Part shown: piece after piece, positions 26,701 through 35,040 of the stretch
How positions within the stretch are numbered: position 1 is the stretch's first letter
Layout of the letters: the number at the start of each line of letters is the position of its first letter
Assembly (NCBI GenBank): GCA_002403305.1
Contig: DHHM01000011.1
Span: 4,164 to 68,163, forward strand
Direction of reading: 5' to 3'
Length of the DNA stretch: 64,000 nt
Origin: Bacteroidales bacterium UBA4772
Lineage (GTDB): Bacteria > Bacteroidota > Bacteroidia > Bacteroidales > VadinHA17
The notes under the pieces: generated by a model
Told to the model about the DNA's origin: nothing
Seen by the model: only the letters and a program-made list of their open reading frames with translations
Database searches by the model: none
Program-made: the position numbers and the translations under genes

Positions 26701-26899
26701 GTACGTTGAGGGAGAAATTACCGTTGGCATCGGTGAAAGCCCCGAGGGTAGTACCCGGAACAGTAACTGATACGCCCGGTATCGGGCCCTCCCCCTCCAC
26801 TGCGGAGGTAACCGTGCCTGTAACAGTTCTTGTCTGTGCCATCAGTGCTGTGACACCAGTACACAGAAACAATACTAACAACAGAATTAGTTTCTTCAT
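23792..26899 (-). CDS. SusC/RagA-family TonB-dependent outer-membrane transporter
   Basis: A 1035-aa protein with a signal peptide cut after TALMA (Gln next), an N-terminal carboxypeptidase-regulatory-like domain (about 25-105, VTGTVTSAVEGEGPIPGVSV), a plug domain with LNLDEIIVTGVAAG and a GKVSGLTVINANGQPG region (SusC signature), and a 22-strand barrel ending in LELKF. The protein imports nutrients using TonB energy together with the SusD lid. The long 5' region 26900-27227 has no neighbouring anti-sigma or hybrid sensor gene, so its regulator is elsewhere. Two PKD-like lipoproteins are associated with the locus. Confidence 0.95.
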   Translation of the reverse strand: MKKLILLLVLFLCTGVTALMAQTRTVTGTVTSAVEGEGPIPGVSVTVPGTTLGAFTDANGNFSLNVPQNSRTLVFSFIGMKTQEVNVTGLNRVDIVMEQDLLNLDEIIVTGVAAGTPKKKMSVSVDRVDAEKLKEVVATSASSALQGKVSGLTVINANGQPGSQSTILVRGATQISGSQDPLIVVDGAIMEGSFADINVDDIESIEVVKGASAAALYGSRAGNGVIAVTTRRGNLLTEGKTEVVVRNEYGINQLSKRYWLSEHHAYVLADDQASYPYTRYAGVTYPAGYSGTEQGVTGTRRLEDDHYMDNEYAVLYDHEGDIFAENSNYTNYVGVASNLGKTNFLASFENNVQSGVLVETTGYKRNSFRLNVDHKLTPKLSISASNTYIKVTSQDPGGVSAYNGGMFFDVLLTEPDVDYYYPNTDGQPYNYLPSVWNMEQENPLYQLWKPEDMDKRGRFMGVYQAKYNLTDFLNFEARYAFEKQEQNNTTYNPYDSYTRAGSVPVYSLGSLYIYDSYRTSQNAQFTANFNKKFGDFNTRAKLSYLFEKNDFSSNSTTGVDFGLGGVPSFDAISGNISSTSYQSKVLAKNYFAILYLDYKDKYIFDGMFRYDGSSLFGADARWSPYYRVSAAYRITEDIRIPGVQEFKIRAAYGTAGQRPGFADQYEVMSIAQGNVNKSQLGNKLLKPSLSKEFEAGINIDFLNRFSFELIRSETNTTDQLLAVPLAVQYGGWPSQMQNAGSLNSKVWESSLNAQIVRSKSVNWNLGLLFDRVRTQITQLDVPPYQTGPQGQEAYKAFYIREGEVFGAMYGAAFVKTLDEMQLQLGEGDLITNYVVNSDGYVIPKGTEGTIFEIPVRKRDENGDFWFGKIGDSNPKFKMSMTNTITFKGIGIYALVDWKNGGDVYNKSAQWLTRDDRHGMMDQYGKEDYLKKTIEYYKAFYMVNDQNAFWVEDGSYLKLRELSVSYSVPAAALRGFLNGYLKGFKLSLIGKNLYTMSTYTGYDPEVGTTNGTQYFAYDFMGYPNFRSYSASLELKF

Positions 26900-27227
26900 A
26901 CGTTCAAGTTTTAGGTTTAAAATAGAGCAGGTAAGGTAAGGATTTTCTTTTTAATTAAACAAGAGAAAAGCCGGTTTTTTTATCGGAGGCCTTGCAGATG
27001 GGGCTTTTCTGAGGTGAGATGTGCAGGTATAAGCCTCTAAAACAGGGTGCAGTTCTGAGCTGTCTGTCAGCATTTTTCGATAGAGAGTTGGTTTAGGTGG
27101 CGTGGGTTGGAGAGGGACCGGTTTGCCGTCTTTGCTTCGCTCAGACGGAGAACCGGAGGAGGGGAACCTTATTTCAGGAAAGGCCGGCCCCGTGCGACAG
27201 CACGGGGATGCGGTCTTTCAGGAAAGG
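26900..27227. other. Gene-free gap with two hairpins and a 12-bp direct repeat
   Basis: No gene is visible in this 328-base gap. A hairpin at 27118-27156 has arms CCGGTT and AACCGG with inner CCGTCT/AGACGG. A perfect eight-base hairpin CCCCGTGC-GACA-GCACGGGG lies at 27188-27207. TTTCAGGAAAGG occurs at 27172-27183 and again at 27216-27227, the second copy touching the 3' end of the tRNA-His gene. The part nearest SusC (26900-26990) is A/T-rich and should hold its promoter, but I found no TAnnTTTG match there. Confidence 0.6.
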
Positions 27228-27302
27228 GGTGGAAGACCGGGGTCGAACCGGCGACCTCCAGATCCACAATCTGGCGCTCTAACCAACTGAGCTACAACCA
27301 CC
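27228..27302 (-). tRNA. tRNA-His (anticodon GTG) with mismatched acceptor stem
   Basis: The minus strand gives a cloverleaf with anticodon stem CCAGA/TCTGG, loop TTGTGGA and anticodon GTG (histidine). The extra 5' G(-1) typical of tRNA-His is encoded and faces C73. The acceptor strands GTGGTTG and CTTCCAC leave two neighbouring U-U mismatches (5-68 and 6-67), where histidine tRNAs normally have CAACCAC. No CCA is encoded. The gene may still work, but the 3' acceptor strand looks altered. Confidence 0.85.
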
Positions 27303-27354
27303 GTTTACGGAGTGCAAAGAAACATCAAAAAATGCATTCCGCAAATAGTTGGTT

Positions 27355-27362
27355 TAATTTTG
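27355..27362 (+). promoter_or_regulatory. Candidate promoter for the flippase gene
   Basis: TAATTTTG matches TAnnTTTG about 97 bases before the preferred start of the flippase gene. Confidence 0.4.
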
Positions 27363-27458
27363 TTATCATGCGAGGCAAATAGTATCTTAGAACCCCGAAA
27401 TGGATGCGGTACACTTTTTGCCGCAATTTCCCCAATCTGCTTCAATACCAGAGTTAGT

Positions 27459-28805
27459 TTGGCCAGGCTCAAAGTCATAGACAACATATCAGGATTGCAG
27501 GCTGTACAGCTGCTGAGATTTGTCACCTTCCTAATAATAAGTATTGTATTTACCAAGAGTCACCTCTCGCGTGCCCAGATTGGCAACTGGGAGCTGTTCC
27601 TCTTTATCTCCAGCCTTCTCAGCTTCTTCTGGGTTACCGGCATCATCCAGTCGTTACTCACCCTCTACAGCCGCAACCGTACTTACAGAACAACCGGGGA
27701 GACCGAGGGCCGAAAGTCGCCCGAGATCTTCAACGCCTTCCTTCTGATCCTGTTTTTCAGCATCCTGGTCTTCGCGGTTGGCATACCCCTGAAATTTACG
27801 CTGGCCGTTCCGGGGAGGTCGCCGGAGATACCATACCCCAACATGCTCCTTCTCTACATCCTGCTGAGCAACCCCGTCACACTGATAGAATATATATACC
27901 TGCTAAACAAGAGGCCTCACCGTATACTGCAGTACGGCATATATACCTATTCCGCACAGCTGCTGCTGGTGCTCGCCCCGGTGCTGGCCGGATTCGACGA
28001 GCAGAGCGCTGTATGGGGTCTCTTCATCATCACGGGGCTAAGATGGGTGTGGCTGGTGATACTGTTGCGAAGGTACACCCTGCCGGAAATATCGTTCGAC
28101 TTCATGAAGGAGCATATGAAGGTGGGTCTGCCGCTCATAATGGCCTTCCTTATTAGCGGCTCGGCACAGTATGTTGACGGTATAATCATCTCAATACGCT
28201 ATACCGACCCCGGTGTCTTCGCCATGTACCGCTACGGCGCCAAGGAGTTTCCGCTGGTGCTGCTGCTGGCCAACGGCCTAAGCAACGCCCTCCTGCCGCA
28301 ATTCAGCACCAGGGAAGGGATGAGGGCCGCACTGGTGACCCTCCGCACCAGGTCTGACAGGCTTATAAAATACCTCTTCCCCCTCGTAATAGTTACCATG
28401 CTGGTGGCACGCTGGGTCTACCCCCGACTCTTCACCCCGGAGTTCACACGCAGCGCCGACGTCTTCATGATCTACCTGCTGCTGATTATACCACGACTGG
28501 TTTTTCCTCAGACAATAGTCATCGGACGCCGGAAGACAAGGGTCACCCTCATAGCGGCAGCGGTAGAGCTGGCGGTGAACATACCGCTGAGTCTTATGCT
28601 TATTAGACCCTACGGGGTCGTTGGCGTGGCACTGGCAACATTCATCGTCTATTCGCTGGAGAAGCTGTTTCTCATATGGTACGTCTGGAAGAAGATGAAG
28701 ATACCTCCTGGAGAGTATATCCCTATAGTTAGCTGGCTGATACACTCGGCAATCCTGATACTTATCTTCGTGCTTATCGACCACCGTATCATCGATCTTC
28801 ATTAA
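27459..28805 (+). CDS. Polysaccharide flippase-like membrane protein (MOP superfamily)
   Basis: A protein of about 448 aa with 12 or more hydrophobic helices, resembling Wzx/MATE-type oligosaccharide flippases. Residues such as FTKSHLSRAQIGNWELFLF, GLPLIMAFLISGSAQYVDG and FAMYRYGAKEFPL fit this superfamily, and the C-terminal YGVVGVALATFIVYSLEK is typical. It would move a lipid-linked sugar across the inner membrane. The start is uncertain: the TTG at 27459 fits the expected N-terminus (ARLKVIDNISGLQ), while a GTG at 27312 would add 49 unlikely residues. It stands alone, without a polysaccharide gene cluster, and is followed by the class V aminotransferase gene. Confidence 0.8.
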   Translation: MARLKVIDNISGLQAVQLLRFVTFLIISIVFTKSHLSRAQIGNWELFLFISSLLSFFWVTGIIQSLLTLYSRNRTYRTTGETEGRKSPEIFNAFLLILFFSILVFAVGIPLKFTLAVPGRSPEIPYPNMLLLYILLSNPVTLIEYIYLLNKRPHRILQYGIYTYSAQLLLVLAPVLAGFDEQSAVWGLFIITGLRWVWLVILLRRYTLPEISFDFMKEHMKVGLPLIMAFLISGSAQYVDGIIISIRYTDPGVFAMYRYGAKEFPLVLLLANGLSNALLPQFSTREGMRAALVTLRTRSDRLIKYLFPLVIVTMLVARWVYPRLFTPEFTRSADVFMIYLLLIIPRLVFPQTIVIGRRKTRVTLIAAAVELAVNIPLSLMLIRPYGVVGVALATFIVYSLEKLFLIWYVWKKMKIPPGEYIPIVSWLIHSAILILIFVLIDHRIIDLH

Positions 28806-28844
28806 GGCCTGACACGGCCCCGGAGTAGTGATATCAAAAAGAAT

Positions 28845-28852
28845 TATATTTG
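28845..28852 (+). promoter_or_regulatory. Candidate promoter for the class V aminotransferase gene
   Basis: TATATTTG matches TAnnTTTG 13 bases before the ATG at 28866, so the transcript would have a very short leader. Confidence 0.5.
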
Positions 28853-28865
28853 AGCCAAATAAAAG

Positions 28866-30365
28866 ATGTTGCTTCAGATGCACGACAACAGCAGCCGGTC
28901 AGAGAAATATTTCAGTGAGTTCAGGAGAAACATCACAGGCATAGACCAGGAGTATGCCACGCCTTATGGCAGAAAGAAGATCGTCTATTGCGACTGGATT
29001 GCCAGCGGACGTCTCTACAGGCCGATAGAGAGACAGATGTCAGAAGCCTTCGGGCCCTTCGTTGCCAATACCCATACCGAGACCTCCGAGACAGGATCGG
29101 TGATGACCTGGGCCTATCACCACGCCCAGGAGATAATCAAGAGACATGTCAATGCAGGACCTGACGATGTGCTGATAGGCGCGGGGGCAGGCATGACGGC
29201 CGTGATCAACAAGTTCCAGAGGATACTGGGGCTGAAGGGATGCAACTATCCCCGTCCGGAACGGTGCATAAAAGAGAGCGAGTGCCCTGTTGTCTTCATA
29301 ACCCATATCGAGCATCACTCCAATCAGACCTCATGGTACGAGACTATGGCCGATGTGGTTATGATAGAGCCGGGAGAAAATCTCTCTGTTGACCCCGCCA
29401 ACCTTCAGAAGGCACTCGACAAATACAAAGACCGGAAATTCAAGATAGGCTCCTTCTCTGCCTGCTCAAATGTCACGGGAATCCACACTCCCTATCACAC
29501 TCTTGCACGTATCATGCACGAGAACGGCGGACTCTGTTTCATTGACTTCGCTGCCTCAGCACCTTACGTCGACATTAACCTGCACCCTGACGACCCTATG
29601 GAGAAGCTTGATGCCATCTTCTTCTCTCCCCATAAATTTCTGGGCGGTCCGGGCTCGTCGGGCATAATGATCTTCGACAAGTCGCTTTACCGTTCATCTG
29701 CCCCTGACCAGCCCGGAGGGGGCACCGTCGAGTGGACCAACCCATGGGGTGAATACAAGTATGTTGACAGCATAGAGTCCAGGGAGGACGGCGGCACACC
29801 GGGGTTTCTTCAGATGATCAGGGCCTCGCTGGCCGTGGAGCTGAAGGAGATGATGGGTACCGCAAATATCGGTGCCAGGGAGGATGAGCTGGTGGCACGG
29901 GCCCTGGAAGGGCTCGCGGCGATACCCGGACTTCACATACTGGCGCCGGAGGTGAGACACCGCCTGGGGTCCATATCATTCTACATGGATGACCTCCGTT
30001 ATAACCTGGTTGTCAAGCTGCTGAGCGACAGGTACGGGATACAGGTCAGGGGCGGATGTGCCTGCGCGGGTACCTACGGCCACTACCTGCTCGACGTGAC
30101 CTATGACCACAGCCACCGTATCACCGAGATGATCAACAGGGGTGACCTGTCGGAGAAGCCCGGATGGGTGCGTCTGTCACTCCATCCCACAATGACCGGA
30201 GAGGAGCTGGAATGGGCTATTACCGCCCTGGGGGAGATAAGGGAGAACGGAGCGGAATGGAGCAGGGACTACATATATAACAGGCGGACAAACGAGTTCA
30301 GACACCGTGAAGACAACGGCGCCGGGAAGGAGACGGTCAGGTCGTGGTTTAAACTAAACAACTGA
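28866..30365 (+). CDS. Class V aminotransferase-fold PLP enzyme (cysteine desulfurase-like)
   Basis: A 499-aa cytoplasmic PLP enzyme. The PLP lysine is Lys257 in FSPHKFLGGPGSSG. Other fold motifs are FITHIEHHSNQTSW (His stacking on PLP), FSACSNVTGIHTP and CFIDFAASAPYVDI (Asp pairing with the pyridine N). A loop with Cys398 and Cys400 (GGCACAGTYG) lies where cysteine desulfurases carry their catalytic Cys, but the protein is longer than IscS/SufS and not clearly either. It may act on cysteine or a related amino acid. It precedes the GNAT-like gene by five bases, so the two are probably co-transcribed. Confidence 0.85.
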   Translation: MLLQMHDNSSRSEKYFSEFRRNITGIDQEYATPYGRKKIVYCDWIASGRLYRPIERQMSEAFGPFVANTHTETSETGSVMTWAYHHAQEIIKRHVNAGPDDVLIGAGAGMTAVINKFQRILGLKGCNYPRPERCIKESECPVVFITHIEHHSNQTSWYETMADVVMIEPGENLSVDPANLQKALDKYKDRKFKIGSFSACSNVTGIHTPYHTLARIMHENGGLCFIDFAASAPYVDINLHPDDPMEKLDAIFFSPHKFLGGPGSSGIMIFDKSLYRSSAPDQPGGGTVEWTNPWGEYKYVDSIESREDGGTPGFLQMIRASLAVELKEMMGTANIGAREDELVARALEGLAAIPGLHILAPEVRHRLGSISFYMDDLRYNLVVKLLSDRYGIQVRGGCACAGTYGHYLLDVTYDHSHRITEMINRGDLSEKPGWVRLSLHPTMTGEELEWAITALGEIRENGAEWSRDYIYNRRTNEFRHREDNGAGKETVRSWFKLNN

Positions 30366-30370
30366 GGGAG

Positions 30371-31579
30371 ATGAAGATAACAGAAGTAGCCACTGCGGCA
30401 CAGAAGAGAGAGTTCATCAACTTTCCGAAAAGGCTCTACAGGGATGACCCCAACTGGGTATGCCCGCTCGACAGTGAGATCGAAGCTGTCTTTGACCCTG
30501 AAAAAAACTACGCCCTCAGCCACGGCGTGGCCACCCGGTGGCTGCTGCTCGATGATGAGGGTAAAACACTGGGCAGGGTGGCGGCCTTTGTTGACGAAGT
30601 GCGCTCGAAAGCCAACAGACAGCCTACAGGTGGCCTCGGGTTCTTTGAAGTGGCAGAATCACGCGAGGCGGCGTTCATCCTCTTTGACACGGCAAGGCAA
30701 TGGCTGGCCGACAAAGGCATAAAGGCAATGGACGGCCCTATTAACTTCGGCGACAACGACAACCACTGGGGACTGCTGGTTGAGGGCTTCATGCAGCCGG
30801 GATTCGGCATGCCCTACAATAAGAAATACTATAGGAGCTTCTTTGAAGGATACGGGTTTAAAGTCTATTTCGAGCAGTACAGCTATCACAAGGATGTGGC
30901 ATCCGTGGAGGTCTTCCCGGAACGGTTCAGGAAGATTGCCGAGTGGATAGCAAAAAAGCCGGGATACAACTACCGCCATTTTGACTTTGGTAAACGTGAT
31001 GAATTCATTGCCGACATGGTGGAGATCTACAATGAGACATGGAGAGTCTTCAAGGAGGATTTCACCCCCCTCGACCCTGCACGGCTGCGCAACACCCTCC
31101 AGCAGGCAAAAGCCTTCATCGATCCTGAGCTGATATGGTTTGCCTACCACAACGACAAGCCTGTTGCCTTCTTCATTCTCTTTCCCGACCTCAACCAGAT
31201 TCTCAGGCATTTCAACGGCAGGCTGACACTGTGGAACATGATCAGGTTCGTCTGGTACAAGAAGACACACGAGATGACCCGCGCCAGGGCGCTGGTGGCG
31301 GGAGTACACCCTTCATACCAGAACAGCGGCATCGAGTCGCCGATCTTCCTTGAGTTATTTCACGTTTTCCGCCGCAAACGTTTTTACAGGGAGATGGAGC
31401 TGTCGTGGGTGGGCGATTTCAATCCCAAGATGATATCTATCTATGAAGCCCTCGGGGCCTCCAGGGCAAAGACCCACTTTACAATGAGATACATGATCGA
31501 TGAATCCCTGCCGTTCATTATGTACAAGGATGAGATGAAGGAGAACCTGGCTCAGCGGCAGGCCAGGACGAAGGAGTGA
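30371..31579 (+). CDS. GNAT-like acyltransferase-fold protein, function unknown
   Basis: A 402-aa cytoplasmic protein found across Bacteroidota, starting FINFPKRLYRDDPNWVCPLDSE and containing GPINFGDNDNHWGLLVEGF and MPYNKKYYRSFFEGYGF. The C-terminal half (ARALVAGVHPSYQNSGIESPIFLELF) resembles the acyl-CoA-binding part of GNAT-fold acetyltransferases. Substrate and role are unknown. It lies five bases after the class V aminotransferase and likely shares its transcript, suggesting a joint pathway in amino-acid or lipid metabolism. Confidence 0.75.
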   Translation: MKITEVATAAQKREFINFPKRLYRDDPNWVCPLDSEIEAVFDPEKNYALSHGVATRWLLLDDEGKTLGRVAAFVDEVRSKANRQPTGGLGFFEVAESREAAFILFDTARQWLADKGIKAMDGPINFGDNDNHWGLLVEGFMQPGFGMPYNKKYYRSFFEGYGFKVYFEQYSYHKDVASVEVFPERFRKIAEWIAKKPGYNYRHFDFGKRDEFIADMVEIYNETWRVFKEDFTPLDPARLRNTLQQAKAFIDPELIWFAYHNDKPVAFFILFPDLNQILRHFNGRLTLWNMIRFVWYKKTHEMTRARALVAGVHPSYQNSGIESPIFLELFHVFRRKRFYREMELSWVGDFNPKMISIYEALGASRAKTHFTMRYMIDESLPFIMYKDEMKENLAQRQARTKE

Positions 31580-31620
31580 AAAATTTTTAACTCTCTGCTT
31601 GTAATTTGGTTATTGTTCAT

Positions 31621-31628
31621 TATCTTTG
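31621..31628 (+). promoter_or_regulatory. Candidate promoter for rpmE
   Basis: TATCTTTG matches TAnnTTTG 49 bases before the L31 ATG. Confidence 0.5.
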
Positions 31629-31676
31629 CACTCCGCTTTAAAAGGGATTTTTTACAGTAACAAACTATAGCATAAG

Positions 31677-31943
31677 ATGAAAGAAGGTATACACCCGAAG
31701 AATTACAGGCTGGTTGTATTTCAGGATATGTCAAACGGTTTTTCCTTTATGACGCGTTCAACAGCTTCGTCACGTGATACCATCAAGTGGGAGGACGGCA
31801 ATGAGTATCCGCTCATCAAGCTTGAGATTTCAAATACCTCGCATCCGTTCTATACCGGCAAGATGAAGCTTGTTGACACTGCAGGAAGGGTTGACAAGTA
31901 CATGAACCGTTACAGGAACCATCTGGGCAAGAAGTCGAAGTAG
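31677..31943 (+). CDS. rpmE: 50S ribosomal protein L31, type B
   Basis: An 88-aa large-subunit ribosomal protein. MKEGIHPKNYRLVVFQDMS and the C-terminal SHPFYTGKMKLVDTAGRVDKY are the L31 signature. The zinc-binding Cys set of type A L31 is absent and the protein is longer, so this is the type B (C-minus) form usual in Bacteroidota. It is transcribed alone between its own promoter and a strong terminator. Confidence 0.97.
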   Translation: MKEGIHPKNYRLVVFQDMSNGFSFMTRSTASSRDTIKWEDGNEYPLIKLEISNTSHPFYTGKMKLVDTAGRVDKYMNRYRNHLGKKSK

Positions 31944-31964
31944 ATGATATTTATACATCAGGGG

Positions 31965-31994
31965 GGCTGCCTTAAACAAGGCGGCCTTTTTTTT
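31965..31994 (+). terminator. Rho-independent terminator after rpmE
   Basis: GGCTGCCTT pairs with AAGGCGGCC (one G-U) around a four-base loop and is followed by eight Ts. Confidence 0.9.
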
Positions 31995-32059
31995 GTTGCA
32001 ACGGTGACACTCATCGCACGTCGCCCCTCGTGGCAGGCACAGGAGTGATATAATTTAAC

Positions 32060-32067
32060 TAAATTTG
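32060..32067 (+). promoter_or_regulatory. Candidate promoter for lon
   Basis: TAAATTTG matches TAnnTTTG 17 bases before the lon ATG. No heat-shock-specific motif was recognised. Confidence 0.55.
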
Positions 32068-32084
32068 CATCGTTTACAAATACA

Positions 32085-34547
32085 ATGGAGAAAAAGGCTT
32101 TTGGGAAATGGAGTGGTGTTGGCTTTAATGAGCTGATAGATGAAGGGAGGGAGATCATTCCCATTCTTTCCGACGGTGATGATCATGAGCTTGAGGATGT
32201 GGAGATTCCCGGAAACGTTCCGCTGCTTCCGCTGCGCAATACGGTACTCTTCCCCGGCGTGGTGATACCCATTGCCGTAGGTCGCTCAAAGTCGGTACAG
32301 CTGGTGCGCGAGGCATACAGGGGCAACAAGCTCGTTGCGGCTGTGGCACAACTCGATGCAGAGGTGGAGGACCCGCAGATACAGGACCTCAACGTTGTCG
32401 GCACCCTGGGACAGGTGGTCAAGCTGCTGGAGATGCCTGACGGGACTACCACGGCCATCATACAGGGACGCAGACGAGTCTCGGTTGTAAACCTTGTCAC
32501 CACCGAACCCTACATGACGGTACAGTTGCAGGCTATCCCGGAGGCAAGGGGTGGAGAGGATGAGAAGGATTTCGAGGTGATCATAGGATCGCTCAAGGAC
32601 CTCTCGGTGAAGATCGTCAAGCTCAACCCCAACATCAATCCTGAAGCCTCATTTGCCGTTAAGAACATAGAGAACAGCACCTATCTTATAAATTATATAT
32701 GTGCCAACACCGAGATAAACGTCAATGACAAGCAGAAGCTGCTTGAGGCGGCTACCCTCCGTGACCGCGGGCTGAGGCTGCTTGAGCATCTCGTGAGGGA
32801 GATACAGCTTCTTGAGCTGAAGAACGAACTGCAGTCGAAGGTCAAGTACGAGATAGACCAGCAGCAGCGTGAGTTCCTGCTGCACCAGCAGATGAAGACC
32901 ATACAGAATGAGCTGGGAGGCAATCCTGTTGACAAGGAGGTGGAGGATTTCCGTGCCAGGGGCAAAGATAAGAAGTGGAATGAGGATGTGGCAAAGGTCT
33001 TCACCCGTGAGCTCGATAAACTGGCGAGGCTGAACCCTGCCGCCGCCGAATACTCGGTGCAGGTCAACTATATCCAGACTCTTCTGGAGCTGCCGTGGAA
33101 CGAATATACCGTCGACAATCTCGACCTCGTGAATGCACAGCGGGTGCTTGATGAAGATCACTACGGGCTCGAGGAGGTGAAGGAGAGGATACTTGAACAT
33201 CTCGCGGTTCTCAAGCTCAAGGGTGACCTCAAGTCGCCGATACTGTGCCTGTACGGCCCCCCGGGGGTGGGTAAGACCTCCCTGGGCAAGTCGGTTGCCA
33301 GGGCCCTGGACCGCAAGTATGCACGAATGTCGCTGGGAGGACTGCATGATGAAGCCGAGATACGCGGACACCGCAAGACATACATTGGAGCCATGCCGGG
33401 CAGGGTGGTGCAGAACATACGCCGTGCAGGGTCATCCAACCCGGTGTTCATCCTCGATGAGATAGACAAGGTGGGACAGGATTTCAGGGGCGACCCCTCC
33501 TCCGCCCTCCTGGAGGTGCTTGACCCTGAGCAGAATACACATTTCTACGATAACTTCCTTGAGCTCGAGTACGACCTCTCAAAGGTGCTCTTCATAGCAA
33601 CAGCCAACACCCTCTCAACCGTCAGTCCCGCCCTGCGCGACAGGATGGAGCTGATCCCCCTGACAGGTTATCTCGTTGAGGAGAAGAGGGAGATAGCTGT
33701 CAGGCATCTCATGCCCAAGCAGCTGGAGGCCCATGGCGTTATGAACAGTCAGTTCCTGCTGCCTGGTGATGTCATTGAGGATTTGATACAGCGGTATACG
33801 CGCGAGTCAGGGGTCAGGGAGCTCGACAAGCGGATAGCCAAGCTGGTCAGATACAGGGCCAGGGAGATAGCCTTCGGGGATAAGCCCGATGCCACGGTCA
33901 CCGCTGATAAGGTGGCTGAGATACTGGGTCCTCCCAAATACCTCAGGGACATCTATGACGGCAATGACCAGGCCGGCGTCGTCACCGGGCTGGCCTGGAC
34001 AGCCACCGGCGGTGAGATACTCTTTGTGGAGACCTCACTGAGCAGGGGCAAGGGCAACCTCACCCTCACCGGCAACCTGGGCGATGTCATGAAGGAATCG
34101 GCGGTGATAGCCCTCGAATACCTGAAGGCCCACGCCTCGCTGCTGGCACTGCCCGACACCTTCGCCGAAAAGTGGAACATACATGTCCACGTGCCGGAGG
34201 GAGCGATTCCCAAGGACGGCCCGTCGGCAGGCATCACCATGGCAGCATCCATAGCCTCAGCCTTCACCCAGCGAAAGGTGAAGAAATATGTGGCGATGAC
34301 CGGTGAGATCACACTGCGCGGCAAGGTGCTCCCGGTGGGAGGTATCAAGGAAAAGATGCTGGCAGCCAAGCGTGCCGGGATAAGGGAGATAGTGCTCTCG
34401 GAACAGAACCGCAAGGATGTGGAGGAGATAAAGGTGAAGTACGTCCGCGGACTGAAGTTCAGGTATGTTGATACAATCATGGACGTGCTTGACCATGTGC
34501 TGCTCAGGCAGAAGGTGGCTGATGCCAGGACTATTGATTTCGATTAA
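32085..34547 (+). CDS. lon: ATP-dependent protease Lon
   Basis: An 820-aa cytoplasmic AAA+ protease that degrades misfolded and regulatory proteins. The N-terminal substrate-binding LAN domain (about 45-250, LPLRNTVLFPGVVIPI) is followed by the AAA+ module with Walker A GPPGVGKTSLGKS and Walker B FILDEIDK. The C-terminal protease domain has the Ser-Lys dyad: Ser714 in PKDGPSAGIT and Lys757 in GGIKEKMLA, 43 residues apart as in E. coli Lon. Length is normal for the family. The coaD gene follows after 16 bases. Confidence 0.98.
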   Translation: MEKKAFGKWSGVGFNELIDEGREIIPILSDGDDHELEDVEIPGNVPLLPLRNTVLFPGVVIPIAVGRSKSVQLVREAYRGNKLVAAVAQLDAEVEDPQIQDLNVVGTLGQVVKLLEMPDGTTTAIIQGRRRVSVVNLVTTEPYMTVQLQAIPEARGGEDEKDFEVIIGSLKDLSVKIVKLNPNINPEASFAVKNIENSTYLINYICANTEINVNDKQKLLEAATLRDRGLRLLEHLVREIQLLELKNELQSKVKYEIDQQQREFLLHQQMKTIQNELGGNPVDKEVEDFRARGKDKKWNEDVAKVFTRELDKLARLNPAAAEYSVQVNYIQTLLELPWNEYTVDNLDLVNAQRVLDEDHYGLEEVKERILEHLAVLKLKGDLKSPILCLYGPPGVGKTSLGKSVARALDRKYARMSLGGLHDEAEIRGHRKTYIGAMPGRVVQNIRRAGSSNPVFILDEIDKVGQDFRGDPSSALLEVLDPEQNTHFYDNFLELEYDLSKVLFIATANTLSTVSPALRDRMELIPLTGYLVEEKREIAVRHLMPKQLEAHGVMNSQFLLPGDVIEDLIQRYTRESGVRELDKRIAKLVRYRAREIAFGDKPDATVTADKVAEILGPPKYLRDIYDGNDQAGVVTGLAWTATGGEILFVETSLSRGKGNLTLTGNLGDVMKESAVIALEYLKAHASLLALPDTFAEKWNIHVHVPEGAIPKDGPSAGITMAASIASAFTQRKVKKYVAMTGEITLRGKVLPVGGIKEKMLAAKRAGIREIVLSEQNRKDVEEIKVKYVRGLKFRYVDTIMDVLDHVLLRQKVADARTIDFD

Positions 34548-34563
34548 CCGTTAAAATGCAATC

Positions 34564-35040
34564 ATGAACAAAACAGCTGTTTTCCCGGGCTCGTTCGACC
34601 CTTTTACGGTGGGTCACGAAGCGCTTGTAAGAAGAGCGCTGCCGCTATTTGACAAGGTCATAATAGCTGTCGGTGAGAATGCAGAGAAGAGTAGCCTTTT
34701 CAGCATTGAGATGAGGCTCAAAATGATATCAAAGGTGTTTGAGGGTGAGGAGAGGGTGGAGGTCACCCGCTTCAGCGGGCTGACGGTCGAATTCTGCCGC
34801 AGGCACAATGCCCGGTATATCCTGAGAGGACTGCGTACCGCCGCCGACTTCGAGTATGAGCGCGCAATGGGCCATATGAACTGGAAGATGGCCCCCGAGA
34901 TAGATACTGTTTTCCTGCTTACGAGCACAGAACATACTCCCGTCAACTCCACCATTGTTCGTGATATCATCAAGAACGGGGGCGATGCTTCGATGTTTGT
35001 CCCCTCCGCCATTAATCTGTCCGATTATCTCGGAAGATAA
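34564..35040 (+). CDS. coaD: Phosphopantetheine adenylyltransferase
   Basis: A 158-aa enzyme that adenylates 4'-phosphopantetheine in coenzyme A synthesis. The nucleotidyltransferase HxGH-type motif appears as GSFDPFTVGHEAL. ILRGLRTAADFEYE and the C-terminal NSTIVRDIIKNGG (an S/T-x3-R motif) complete the family pattern. Its stop codon at 35038-35040 directly abuts the stop codon of the convergent NUDIX gene. Confidence 0.97.
   Translation: MNKTAVFPGSFDPFTVGHEALVRRALPLFDKVIIAVGENAEKSSLFSIEMRLKMISKVFEGEERVEVTRFSGLTVEFCRRHNARYILRGLRTAADFEYERAMGHMNWKMAPEIDTVFLLTSTEHTPVNSTIVRDIIKNGGDASMFVPSAINLSDYLGR

Noticed and set aside
27459..28805. Start of a capsule or O-antigen cluster
   Set aside because: No glycosyltransferase or polymerase genes are adjacent. 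The flippase-like gene stands alone.
28866..30365. Typical IscS/SufS cysteine desulfurase
   Set aside because: The protein is about 100 residues longer, and no suf or isc genes are adjacent, so only the fold is claimed.
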